A DNA stretch of 64,000 nt from Zhongshania sp. (GCA_018066965.1 JAGPVP010000118.1:1-64000), one strand, 5' to 3'; positions 9,909 to 18,306 are shown, numbered from the stretch's first letter. Program-made: numbers and translations. Notes: a model not told the origin generated them from the sequence alone.

Positions 9909-10567
9909 AAATTCGGAGTAAAGAGGAGTTCTTTGACTTTATCCAAGAAGAAAGAGCTTGGAGAAGAAAAGAGCTTACAAATTGCAAATCAATGATTCAT
10001 GGTTCTAGAGAATCCCATAATCAAACGGTTCTTCGTGCCGGCATCCTTTTACTTTATGCGCACTGGGAAGGGTACATTAAGAAAGTTTGCGAAGCGTTCT
10101 TTAGTTACATAAACTTTAAGGGCCTTAAATACGAGCAGTTGAAGCATAATTTTCTTATCGTTGGTTTCGGCGACAAATTCAATAGTGGGTTGTCATTGAA
10201 ACGTTTTGCATCGTGTGCTGAATCCGTACGCTTCGTGCTCGAAGATTGCAAGGATAAAAAATTTAGAATTGACGTTCAGTCAAGAGTTGACACTAGAAGT
10301 AATCTTAATTCAGAGGTTCTAGTTGAAATGCTGGAAATGCTTGGTATTGACGCGGGGCATTTCATCAGCAACAAACACCATATTGATAACCGCCTATTAA
10401 AGTACCGAAATGCGATTGCCCATGGCGAAAGAACCGAGTGGAATCCTGAGCTGTCGGTTGATGTTGTAGGTTTCAATGATTTATATGAGCGCATCAATGA
10501 TCTTGTAGATGTCTTTGAGAATGAGGTGAGTAATCATGTTGAAATGGAAACTTATCGCGCCGCTTGA
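9905..10567 (+). CDS. MAE_28990/MAE_18760-family HEPN-like nuclease
   Basis: Overlaps DUF262 stop (ATGA); LLYAHWEGYIKKVCEAFFSYI… and RNAIAHGE (R-x4-H HEPN motif). Confidence 0.85.
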   Translation: MKIRSKEEFFDFIQEERAWRRKELTNCKSMIHGSRESHNQTVLRAGILLLYAHWEGYIKKVCEAFFSYINFKGLKYEQLKHNFLIVGFGDKFNSGLSLKRFASCAESVRFVLEDCKDKKFRIDVQSRVDTRSNLNSEVLVEMLEMLGIDAGHFISNKHHIDNRLLKYRNAIAHGERTEWNPELSVDVVGFNDLYERINDLVDVFENEVSNHVEMETYRAA

Positions 10568-10718
10568 AGAAATCAAAAAATACGACAGACAGGCACTTTC
10601 TGGGGTAGGCAAAAAGCACGCAATACGACATCTTCACGAGATAGGGTGCGTCGAGCCAACGCAATCTGAGGCTGATACATGGTGGCTACGTGAGTGGATT
10701 TCACCCGCATACCGCTAA
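10536..10718 (+). CDS. 60-aa hypothetical protein overlapping the 3' end of the HEPN gene
   Basis: Same strand, 32-bp overlap, stop directly abuts attC-like site. Confidence 0.4.
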   Translation: MLKWKLIAPLEEIKKYDRQALSGVGKKHAIRHLHEIGCVEPTQSEADTWWLREWISPAYR

Positions 10719-10719
10719 A

Positions 10720-10784
10720 GCCTTAACAAGCGCGTCAACTAGGGCGCTCGCAAGCTCGCGCCTATTACGCGAGCGTTTTAAGCT
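10720..10784 (+). other. attC-like recombination site 1
   Basis: Outer arms CTTAACAAGC-GCGTCAACTAGGGCGC / GCGCCTATTACGCGAGCGTTTTAAG pair with bulges; sits at the 3' end of the preceding ORF. Confidence 0.6.
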
Positions 10785-10801
10785 CAAAAAAAGGTAATCC
10801 C

Positions 10802-11134
10802 ATGAAAGCATTGATCTTTTTATTGTTAGCGGTATTTTCCATTGCGTCATACGCCGAAACATTAAATGTGAAAGTAGCAAGAAATGCTGCAAACTGCCTT
10901 GCAGGTCATGCCGCTAGCAACAGCCCAGAGTATCAATCGGGTAAAACATCAAAGTACATTTCTTTAATCGAGAGCATTCAAGGTAGTAAAGCAGGCGCTG
11001 CAACAATTGAAAGCTCCGTGCAAAAAGTGAAGTCGACAGTTCGTATGCTGGGATCAACTCCACAAGAAGAGGGGCAATTTCTTATAAAGAAATTCTGCCC
11101 AAGCATTGATGAAATTATTAGCAACCAAGCCTAA
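10802..11134 (+). CDS. Small secreted hypothetical protein (cassette ORF)
   Basis: MKALIFLLLAVFSIASYAET signal peptide; lies between attC-like sites. Confidence 0.6.
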   Translation: MKALIFLLLAVFSIASYAETLNVKVARNAANCLAGHAASNSPEYQSGKTSKYISLIESIQGSKAGAATIESSVQKVKSTVRMLGSTPQEEGQFLIKKFCPSIDEIISNQA

Positions 11135-11259
11135 CAAGGTGTTGTTGTCGCAGCGCGGAAAAGCCTGGACAGCCTTGCGCTTGTGCCTTTTGTGCATGGC
11201 TTCGCCATTATTGCACAAAATCCGCAATCACAAGTCTGTCGTTGTTGGCGGCTTTAGCA
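11129..11259 (+). other. attC-like recombination site 2
   Basis: GCCTAACAAG overlaps the ORF stop; central hairpin TTTTGTGCATGGCTTCGCCATTATTGCACAAAA; right end GGCGGCTTTAGC. Confidence 0.65.
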
Positions 11260-11275
11260 ATTAAATGGAGATCGA

Positions 11276-11836
11276 ATGAAGCCAAAGTTAGTTACAGCAA
11301 TTCTTCTTTTTATATCTGCCTATTCCCCGCTATTTTTGATATTGGCAGTAAAAGACTTTGATTTTGATAAATTGCAATGGTTTAAGCACCCATGTGCAGT
11401 GCTTTTCTTGCTGACCATTACAACGCTAAGCATTGTCTTGCTCTTTGTAACAATGAAGACGCTTGATAGGGGCAATATGGCTGTTAAAGTGGTTTCAATC
11501 AAAGATCGATCTTCTGATCTTATTAACTATACAATTCCTTATATTCTTTCATTTTTTGGATTTGATCTATCTAAATGGGGTGACGTTATCTCATTAGGTA
11601 TTTTTCTTTCAATAATGATGCTTTTAACAATCAAGAGCAAATCCGTTTTTTTAAACCCTATACTTGCTATGTGTGGGTATGGCCTTTATGACTTGGAATA
11701 CTCCTTTAATGGAAGTCAGAAAAATATAATCATTTTAAGCAATTATGAACTTAAGCCAGGGCTCGTATGTAATATTCGGAGCTTGTCTAGATTTTTATAT
11801 GTAGTAACGGAAGCGAAAGAAGGTGCAAATGGATAA
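11276..11836 (+). CDS. kwaA: KwaA-like membrane protein (Kiwa system)
   Basis: Four hydrophobic segments; YTIPYILSFFGFDLSKWGDVISLGIFLSIMMLLTIKSKSVFLNPILAMCGYGLYDLEY; directly overlaps a DUF4868 gene. Confidence 0.75.
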   Translation: MKPKLVTAILLFISAYSPLFLILAVKDFDFDKLQWFKHPCAVLFLLTITTLSIVLLFVTMKTLDRGNMAVKVVSIKDRSSDLINYTIPYILSFFGFDLSKWGDVISLGIFLSIMMLLTIKSKSVFLNPILAMCGYGLYDLEYSFNGSQKNIIILSNYELKPGLVCNIRSLSRFLYVVTEAKEGANG

Positions 11837-12761
11837 TCAGCAAACCCTAAAAAATCTTAAAGAAGTTGATCTTGAAGCATGTGATATATCTCTTGCCATT
11901 ATCAAAGAGTATAAAAAGCTACGAGTCTCGCAATATAACGCTTCTTACGTTCCAGTCAATGAGCCGGTTGAAATCAAGCTTCGTAGAATAATGGCTAGTC
12001 ATATAAATAATGCGAACACTGTTGAAGAATATTCGGTTGACTGCCCAGAGCCGGAAGAAGACGAGGTTAGGGCCATACCTTATGAAGATACAGATTTTAT
12101 TAAAATTATGGAAAAGTTAATTCCGCTCAACCCAGAGGAAGATATTGTAACTGACGTGGATGAGCTGGTTCGCGCTAAATCCTATGTGATAGTCCTCCGA
12201 CAGGATGGTGATATAAAGGCTATAGGCTTTAGAATTCTTCCTGAAAACTGGAAGATGAAGAAGGCTAAAGGCTTTATTCCGCTTATGTACAAAGATAATA
12301 GATTTGAGGATTTGGATTCTAACCCTGTTTTTAGTATAGCTAACACCATTGATTTTGTTTTTTATGGAGATAAATTGTTTATTCTTTCTAAAAAATCATT
12401 TGAAGCGGGGTTGAATTTTAGAGAAGGGATGATTAACAAGGCAAACGAATTTTATGATGAGGCGAATGAAGAGAAAATATTTTTAAATATCGATGTGCTA
12501 AAGCAAAAGGTTGGGAATAATCAACGTTATCTGAGAAAACTATCAACCATTCAGAATCTGGGATATTACAAAAATAAGAATTTTCTGATTCGCATGAAAG
12601 AATTAAGCGAAGAAAAGAAATGGGATGTTCAGTTTGATAATGGCCTAATAGTGATAACCGAAGAAAATTTAGATCATATTCTCTCAATTCTTCAAAATAA
12701 AAGGCTTCATTCTGAATTCACAGAGGAAGATTTCGATGTTGATAGCGTCAAGCCATTGTAA
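11823..12761 (+). CDS. kwaB: KwaB-like DUF4868 protein (Kiwa system)
   Basis: NTIDFVFYGDKLFILSKKSFEAGLNFREG…RYLRKLSTIQNLGYYKNKNFL…ILSILQNKRLHSEFTEEDFDVDSVKPL; GTG 11823 or ATG 11829 start. Confidence 0.8.
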   Translation: MQMDNQQTLKNLKEVDLEACDISLAIIKEYKKLRVSQYNASYVPVNEPVEIKLRRIMASHINNANTVEEYSVDCPEPEEDEVRAIPYEDTDFIKIMEKLIPLNPEEDIVTDVDELVRAKSYVIVLRQDGDIKAIGFRILPENWKMKKAKGFIPLMYKDNRFEDLDSNPVFSIANTIDFVFYGDKLFILSKKSFEAGLNFREGMINKANEFYDEANEEKIFLNIDVLKQKVGNNQRYLRKLSTIQNLGYYKNKNFLIRMKELSEEKKWDVQFDNGLIVITEENLDHILSILQNKRLHSEFTEEDFDVDSVKPL

Positions 12762-12770
12762 CACTGACTT

Positions 12771-12887
12771 GCTAACAAACATGTCAGCCGGACAATTTTT
12801 TCGACGCACTTTTGTGAATTTCGCTCTGCTACATTTTTTCACAAGAAAACTCCACAAAGAAATCGCTCGGTTACATGGGTGTTAGGT
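12771..12887 (+). other. attC-like recombination site 3
   Basis: GCTAACAaaCATGTcAgCCGgA pairs with CCGTGGTTACATGGGTGTTAGGT-type right end (CTCGGTTACATGGGTGTTAGGT); R' core GTTAGGT fits GTTRRRY. Confidence 0.7.
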
Positions 12888-12895
12888 TTATAGAT

Positions 12896-13369
12896 ATGGA
12901 ACAGTGGTTAATCGATTCATCAAAAATCATCATACCAGGAATTTTCGTTGCTATTGTTACCTCGATGATTACCGTTAGGCTATCTATTAGAAGATTCTAT
13001 GAGGAAAAGTGGTGGGAAAGGAAGTTTGACGTTTATTCAAAGTTATTTAAAGCACTACATCATCTTAAGAACTATGCCCTAGAGCATTTAGAAACATATC
13101 ATACTCATCAAGATATACCTGAAGATAAACGAGCAGAGTTAGAGCATGACTGGAAAACATTTTCTAGAGAATTCGACGAGCTTTTTGATCTCGCTCCATT
13201 CCAGCTAAACGCTAAATCAGTATCTATCTTGAAAGAGTATGAAAAGAAAAAGAATGAGGCTCGAAACCACGAAGATATTTATAAGTGGATTGATACAGAT
13301 GCTCAAGCAGCTATTGATTGTATTAAGCAATTATCTAATGAAGCCAAAAATGATCTTAAGGTTAAATAA
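12896..13369 (+). CDS. Hypothetical protein with one N-terminal TM helix (cassette ORF)
   Basis: MEQWLIDSSKIIIPGIFVAIVTSMITVRLSIRRFYEEKWWERKFDVYSKLFKALHHLKNYA. Confidence 0.65.
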   Translation: MEQWLIDSSKIIIPGIFVAIVTSMITVRLSIRRFYEEKWWERKFDVYSKLFKALHHLKNYALEHLETYHTHQDIPEDKRAELEHDWKTFSREFDELFDLAPFQLNAKSVSILKEYEKKKNEARNHEDIYKWIDTDAQAAIDCIKQLSNEAKNDLKVK

Positions 13370-13451
13370 GCTTAACAAGTCGGTAAAGTCGACTTCGGCT
13401 TGCGCGCAAAAATGCTGCGAGTTTTCAAGCTCCTTACCGAGGCGTTGAGGG
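13370..13451 (+). other. attC-like recombination site 4
   Basis: CTTAACAAGTCGGTAAAGTC … CTCCTTACCGAGGCGTTGAGG inverted arms; directly follows the ORF stop. Confidence 0.65.
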
Positions 13452-13515
13452 TGTATAAAAATCCCTTTTTATGATACGGGGCGGACCATATATGACTTTG
13501 GCGTGCTGAGGAAAA

Positions 13516-13785
13516 TCAACGGTCGTCGTAATGCCCGCCAATCGCGAAAATATAAATCGAATGTTCGTCAAATTTATAAACGAGGCGATCCTTCTGGGAA
13601 ATTCGTCTTGACCAAAACCCGGTGAGATTGTGTCGAAGCTGTTCGGGCTTTCCCATGCCTCTACCTGAGTCGTCTCGAAGCATTTCTTTTAAATGCTTGC
13701 ATAGGGCCTTGTGTAGCTTTTTGTCTTGTTGGCGAAGCTCTTCATAGACCTCCCACGTTTTACCCTCAAATACCAGTGATCTCAT
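13516..13785 (-). CDS. Txe/YoeB-family addiction module toxin
   Basis: LVFEGKTWEVYEELRQQDKKLHKALCKHLKEMLRDD…GKPEQLRHNLTGFWSRRISQKDRLVYKF. Confidence 0.92.
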   Translation of the reverse strand: MRSLVFEGKTWEVYEELRQQDKKLHKALCKHLKEMLRDDSGRGMGKPEQLRHNLTGFWSRRISQKDRLVYKFDEHSIYIFAIGGHYDDR

Positions 13786-14038
13786 TTAATTCCTCGCTGG
13801 TCGGGGTATAGCCGGTTTTAGTGTGGTGAGTTGCCAACGAGTCTGCAATTTGCTTCATCAGGCTGCTGTTCTGCAAAACATAGAGGGTTTCCTGTTCTCG
13901 CTCCCAGTCGTCGGCACTTATTATCACAAATGCTTCCCCGGCTCTGCGGGTTACCTTCAGGGGGGTGTGGTTCGTAACCACTTGTTCTACAAAGGTTTTT
14001 AGCTTATCTCTAAACTGGTTTACACTTACAGTGTCCAT
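13766..14038 (-). CDS. Phd/YefM-family antitoxin
   Basis: MDTVSVNQFRDKLKTFVEQVVTNHTPLKVTRRAGEAFVIISADDWEREQETLYVLQN; overlaps toxin start. Confidence 0.9.
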   Translation of the reverse strand: MDTVSVNQFRDKLKTFVEQVVTNHTPLKVTRRAGEAFVIISADDWEREQETLYVLQNSSLMKQIADSLATHHTKTGYTPTSEELNEITGI

Positions 14039-14177
14039 ATTTACCACCAAATGTACGGAAATGCGGTACAAGTATAGTGGGTGCGCCCTAACAAGACAAT
14101 CTTGCGAGATAATAGGGTTGGAAGTGTTGATTTTGTTCCTCAGCAAAATAGCCGTGGTTTAAGTTGTATGGGGTTCT

Positions 14178-14300
14178 ATGGCCCGCTTACCAAGAGTTTA
14201 TTTGCCTGGTTGTGCCCAAGATATTATTCAGCGCGGCAATAACCGAGAAAGTCGACCTCAAAGGCGATGGATTAGGCTCCTAGCAAGCGCCAAATACTGA
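14178..14300 (+). pseudogene. REP-associated tyrosine transposase (RAYT, Y1_Tnp/IS200-like) N-terminal remnant
   Basis: MARLPRVYLPGCAQDIIQRGNNRES then homology is lost and the frame ends at 14300. Confidence 0.75.
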
Positions 14301-14400
14301 TCGATGATTCCGTGCCGAGGGTACGAACGATTACGCGTGGTGTTTCGCGATGGCAGAAAAACCTTGAAAGCCTCGCGGCGCTTTTAGATCCTAGCTTCAA

Positions 14401-15030
14401 TTAAATATCGGCATTTAAAGCCGCAATTCCCCGTATATTTCTCGCCATGACCTCCCTCCACAGCTGTTCGTGATTGTTCAGTGCTAGATGCTTCGACGTT
14501 GCCTGTAGCTCGGCTGGAAGATCTAAAAACAGGCCCGCGATATTGTCTGCGCTTGATGATGTTTCAAACAGCGCAAAGCCCAGCGTCATCCACAATAGAG
14601 ACTGGGCGTGGCGTATTGCCTCACCCCGTTCTATGTTCATATCGATAATGGGCTGCGCAAGGTCCGCAATGGTCCGCACCATTGCCTCGGCTGGCAGCGC
14701 GCTATTGAACTGCGGCAATAGCCCCGGAAGCGTTAAGACTTGGTGCCGGAGTTGGTTTAACAGGGCTGCAAGGCGCTGCTCGTTGGAATAACTGGCGGGT
14801 AAAGATGCGGCATCCAGTGAGATGAGGTTTTCCCCCAAAGCCGTAATCAGTTGCTGCTTGCTTTCGAAATAGCGGTATAACGAGGTGGGGCTGAGGTCCA
14901 ACTGCTTCGCTAGTTGCCGCAAGCTCAGTGCCGATAGCTCTTCTTGCTGCAATAGCGCCACGGCAGCGGCCAGAATCTCTTCCCGGCTCGTTACACTTGG
15001 TCTTCCCACCCTACGCACATTTTTATTCAT
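14401..15030 (-). CDS. TetR/AcrR-family transcriptional regulator
   Basis: GRPSVTSREEILAAAVALLQQEELSALSLRQLAKQLDLSPTSLYRYFESKQQLI. Confidence 0.92.
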   Translation of the reverse strand: MNKNVRRVGRPSVTSREEILAAAVALLQQEELSALSLRQLAKQLDLSPTSLYRYFESKQQLITALGENLISLDAASLPASYSNEQRLAALLNQLRHQVLTLPGLLPQFNSALPAEAMVRTIADLAQPIIDMNIERGEAIRHAQSLLWMTLGFALFETSSSADNIAGLFLDLPAELQATSKHLALNNHEQLWREVMARNIRGIAALNADI

Positions 15031-15055
15031 TCGAAGTCCTCTTTGATTATTATAT

Positions 15056-15080
15056 TAACACCGTTAACTAATTCGTGTTA
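15056..15080. promoter_or_regulatory. Candidate TetR operator
   Basis: TAACAC-N13-GTGTTA inverted repeat with internal GTTAAC, between divergent tetR and the phosphotransferase gene. Confidence 0.5.
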
Positions 15081-15125
15081 GCATCAAATGATTGGCTAGC
15101 AAATAACATAACAATGGGCCCTGTC

Positions 15126-16244
15126 ATGAGTGAAGAACCAACCCTGTCTCCAGACTTTGAAAACCAGGATATACGTCCGACGCCGGTACTGGATAATCCG
15201 GAAGAAACCCGTAGCAAGCTTGAGCAGTGGCTATCCGCTCAGCTCGGCAGCGACGTTAGCATTCCAAGCCTGACTGTGCCCGAGGGCACGGGCATGTCGA
15301 ATATCACCATGGTGTTTGATGCAACGCACGGCGGTGCGACTCACTCCTATGTCGCGCGTATCGAGCCCCGAGGCGATTATCTTGTTTTCCCTGAGTACGA
15401 CCTGGATATCCAATGCCAAGTCATTGATATGCTCAGCGCCGATACTGATCTGCCTGTTCCTGAGATTGTCGCCAAGGAATTAAGCGGTGCGGTTTTAGGT
15501 AAACCCTTTTACATCATGAAAAAAACCGAGGGTCTGATTCCGCCGGATATTCCCCCCTATCACATGGATGGCTGGCTTACCGAGCAGTCGCCAGAAACAC
15601 GCCGTCAGGTGTGGAATGCGGGTTTGAACCGCCTCGCTCAGGTCAGTCAGGTTGACATTAGTAAGCCCTCGATACGCGGTGTACTAAACGACTGCTCCCT
15701 TCCTGGAAATCTGGATGAGCAGCTGACTTACTGGGAGAACTATTACCAGTGGGCTTTTAACCGTGACGGTAAGTTTCTGCCACACGATGCGGCGGAGCGC
15801 ATTCTTAAATGGCTGCGAGAGCATCAACCTAAGGAGCAGGCTATTCGCCTGTGCTGGGGTGATTCCCGGATGGCCAATGTGATCTTTACCTCGGACAAGA
15901 CCGACGTGGCGGCGCTGTTGGATTGGGAAATGGTGGCGCTGGGTGACCCGCTGCAAGACCTCGCCTGGTGGATTTATATGGACGAGCTGTTTTGCCACGG
16001 CTTGGATTTTCCTCCACTGGAAGGTTTTCCTAGCCGAGCGGAATCGGTGCAGACGTGGGCGCAACAGACTGGTTACAGCGTTGAGCACCTTCACTATTAC
16101 CTGGTCTTTGCCGGTCTGCGATTTGCACTCCTGCTGGGGCGTATGGCGATTGGGCAAAATGGTCAGGATGCCATCAATAGCCACTTCAACCAGTGCTTTG
16201 AGGTGAAGTATCTCGAAAAAATTCTCTCTGAAATTTCGGCCTGA
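15126..16244 (+). CDS. Phosphotransferase-family protein (APH/ACAD10-like)
   Basis: LCWGDSRMANVIF…VAALLDWEMVALGDPLQDLAWW; start assigned at MSEEPT. Confidence 0.88.
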   Translation: MSEEPTLSPDFENQDIRPTPVLDNPEETRSKLEQWLSAQLGSDVSIPSLTVPEGTGMSNITMVFDATHGGATHSYVARIEPRGDYLVFPEYDLDIQCQVIDMLSADTDLPVPEIVAKELSGAVLGKPFYIMKKTEGLIPPDIPPYHMDGWLTEQSPETRRQVWNAGLNRLAQVSQVDISKPSIRGVLNDCSLPGNLDEQLTYWENYYQWAFNRDGKFLPHDAAERILKWLREHQPKEQAIRLCWGDSRMANVIFTSDKTDVAALLDWEMVALGDPLQDLAWWIYMDELFCHGLDFPPLEGFPSRAESVQTWAQQTGYSVEHLHYYLVFAGLRFALLLGRMAIGQNGQDAINSHFNQCFEVKYLEKILSEISA

Positions 16245-16256
16245 GGACAGTCACAC

Positions 16257-17381
16257 ATGATTAGCAAACTGGACGACTACCCCGTACACCAAACCGCCGA
16301 GCCGATTTCACAAACGGCCGCGAGTGATCGTTTCACCTACGACCGCTTCTGGTATAACGGCCACGCCAAAGATGGCTCGTTTTATTTTGGTATTGGCTTG
16401 TGTCGTTACCCCAACCTCGGCATCGTCGATTGCAGCTTCAGTTTGGTGGTAGACGGAAAGCAATACGCCTTTCACGGTTCGCGTCGGGCATCCAATGAAC
16501 CCACCGATCTGGATGTTGGGCCGTTCAAGCTCACCATTCTTGAGCCCATGGGGCGCCACCGATTGGTGATTGAGGCCAACGAAACCAATATAGAGTGCGA
16601 TCTTGTTTTTACCCCTAAAACGGGCGTGATTCCTGAAGGCCGACAGACCCTGCGCAACGCCAGGCATTTGGTGATGGACGCGACCCGCATCGACCAGTTC
16701 GGGTCTTGGCAAGGTAGCATTCGCGTAGAAGGGCGCGAGCTAAAAGTTCATGCCGAAAATACCTTTGGGCTTAAAGATCGTTCTTGGGGAATTCGTCCAG
16801 TGGGCGCTTCTTATACGGGCGGCGCGCCGATCGATAATTTCCAGCCGCTGCACTTTATGTGGTTGCCGATTCACTGGGAAAACCGCTGCACTTTAGCGGG
16901 ATGGTTTGAAGACCAGAGCGGCTATCAATGGCATACCGATCAGGCCATTGTCCCGATTCACAGCAACCCGGAAAGCATTGAGATTAACGACCCTGCAATG
17001 GCGCTTTGGCAAGGCTGTGTTGGCCATCAGCTAAAGTTTAAGCCCGGAACCCGTCAGGCATTGTCGGGCACGTTCTTAATGAATAATAAAAATGGTGAGC
17101 AACTCGAGATCAGTGTTGAGCCGGTCATGCTGCACCGTATGAAAGGCTTGGGTTATATGCACCCGGAGTGGGGGCACGGGGTGTGGCAGGGTGAGTTGGC
17201 CATTGCTGGAGAAAGTTGGAATTGTGAGGATGCCAATCCCCTCGCCCTTGAAAACATCCATATACAGCAAACCGTCATCGCTCGTTGTGGTGATGAGGTG
17301 GGCTATGGTGTTCTTGAGCAGTTGCACATCGGCCCGCATGCGGAACACGGCTTTAATGATTGGTTTGACGGCGTCGAATAA
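16257..17381 (+). CDS. Uncharacterised protein, possibly DUF7064/DUF7065 type
   Basis: Intact ORF directly downstream of the phosphotransferase; family name is from recollection only. Confidence 0.55.
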   Translation: MISKLDDYPVHQTAEPISQTAASDRFTYDRFWYNGHAKDGSFYFGIGLCRYPNLGIVDCSFSLVVDGKQYAFHGSRRASNEPTDLDVGPFKLTILEPMGRHRLVIEANETNIECDLVFTPKTGVIPEGRQTLRNARHLVMDATRIDQFGSWQGSIRVEGRELKVHAENTFGLKDRSWGIRPVGASYTGGAPIDNFQPLHFMWLPIHWENRCTLAGWFEDQSGYQWHTDQAIVPIHSNPESIEINDPAMALWQGCVGHQLKFKPGTRQALSGTFLMNNKNGEQLEISVEPVMLHRMKGLGYMHPEWGHGVWQGELAIAGESWNCEDANPLALENIHIQQTVIARCGDEVGYGVLEQLHIGPHAEHGFNDWFDGVE

Positions 17382-17433
17382 TATTCTGGCCGATTACTAA
17401 TAGAGCTTAGGTTTTCACGCAGACATAGACTGA

Positions 17434-17601
17434 GTCTTGCTCGCCGGCACAGCGGCAAGCCTTGCTGCTTTGCAGGGCGAGCAAGGTGCGCCAATGTGGT
17501 TAAATGAGATTAGGCTGCCGCATGTGCAGATTGATCAAGCGGTAGTGATGGGGGGATTTAGAGCGACAATAGAGGCTCACATTTACCGTCATTCAAACTA
17601 G
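17434..17601 (+). pseudogene. ApbE-family 3' remnant
   Basis: VLLAGTAASLAALQGEQGAPMWLNEIRLPHVQIDQAVVMGG aligns with the intact ApbE C-terminus (LLAGTAATVAMLQGEKGASAWLNEMGLPHLWIDQAGMLGG, 8380-8510). Confidence 0.85.
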
Positions 17602-17612
17602 GGGGCTTATAT

Positions 17613-18083
17613 ATGTTGGAAAATCATCATGCCTGTCAGTGCTCATGCGGGGAAACAACATTTTCCGTTCAAGGCGTGCCGCTTCTGCGCGCTTATTGCC
17701 ACTGCACAATTTGCCAAGAGTTTAACCAAGCTCCGTTTTCCGACATCAGTATTTACAGAGCCAAAGATGTGGTTCTGCCGAGTCCTGAGTCTCTTGAGTA
17801 CAAGGCGTATCGGCCACCACCAGCAGTTCAGCGTGGAAAGTGCAAAACTTGTGATACTCCCGCTGTGGAAGTGATGCAGATTTTTCCCTTGCCTAAACTG
17901 GTCATTGTTCCGACGGAAAATCTTCATAAAGATTGTATCGTTGAGCCGTCGCTGCATATGTTCTACAACAGTCGGGTGTCAGACATTGAAGATGAGTTGC
18001 CAAAGTTTAGTGGTTACTTGAAGAGCCAGATAGCATTTGGGCACAAATTAGTGGTGTCGATGCTGCGCGGTCGCGCTGTCTAA
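17613..18083 (+). CDS. GFA-family (Mss4-like fold) zinc-binding protein
   Basis: CQCSCGETTFSVQGVPLLRAYCHCTICQ…CKTCDTPAVEV. Confidence 0.87.
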   Translation: MLENHHACQCSCGETTFSVQGVPLLRAYCHCTICQEFNQAPFSDISIYRAKDVVLPSPESLEYKAYRPPPAVQRGKCKTCDTPAVEVMQIFPLPKLVIVPTENLHKDCIVEPSLHMFYNSRVSDIEDELPKFSGYLKSQIAFGHKLVVSMLRGRAV

Positions 18084-18306
18084 AATCAGTTATATCCAGA
18101 AGTCCAGCGCCGAGTGATACCGAGCACTTAAATACTGCGGCAGTAATTCCACCTTGCCGCAATTCACCTTGGCTTTCCCGGACAATCGGTGGCACAGCTT
18201 ACCAATATGAGTAATTGTTGTGTGGTGCATACTGGGCTATAAAATAAGTTCAGTACGCCTCATTGCATACCGCCGTTGGCGGTGCGTGGGGCCTCAGGAG
18301 TACCCC

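Noticed and set aside
15684-16184. 166-aa ORF antisense to the phosphotransferase
   Set aside because: Shadow ORF; the plus-strand product has clear family motifs.
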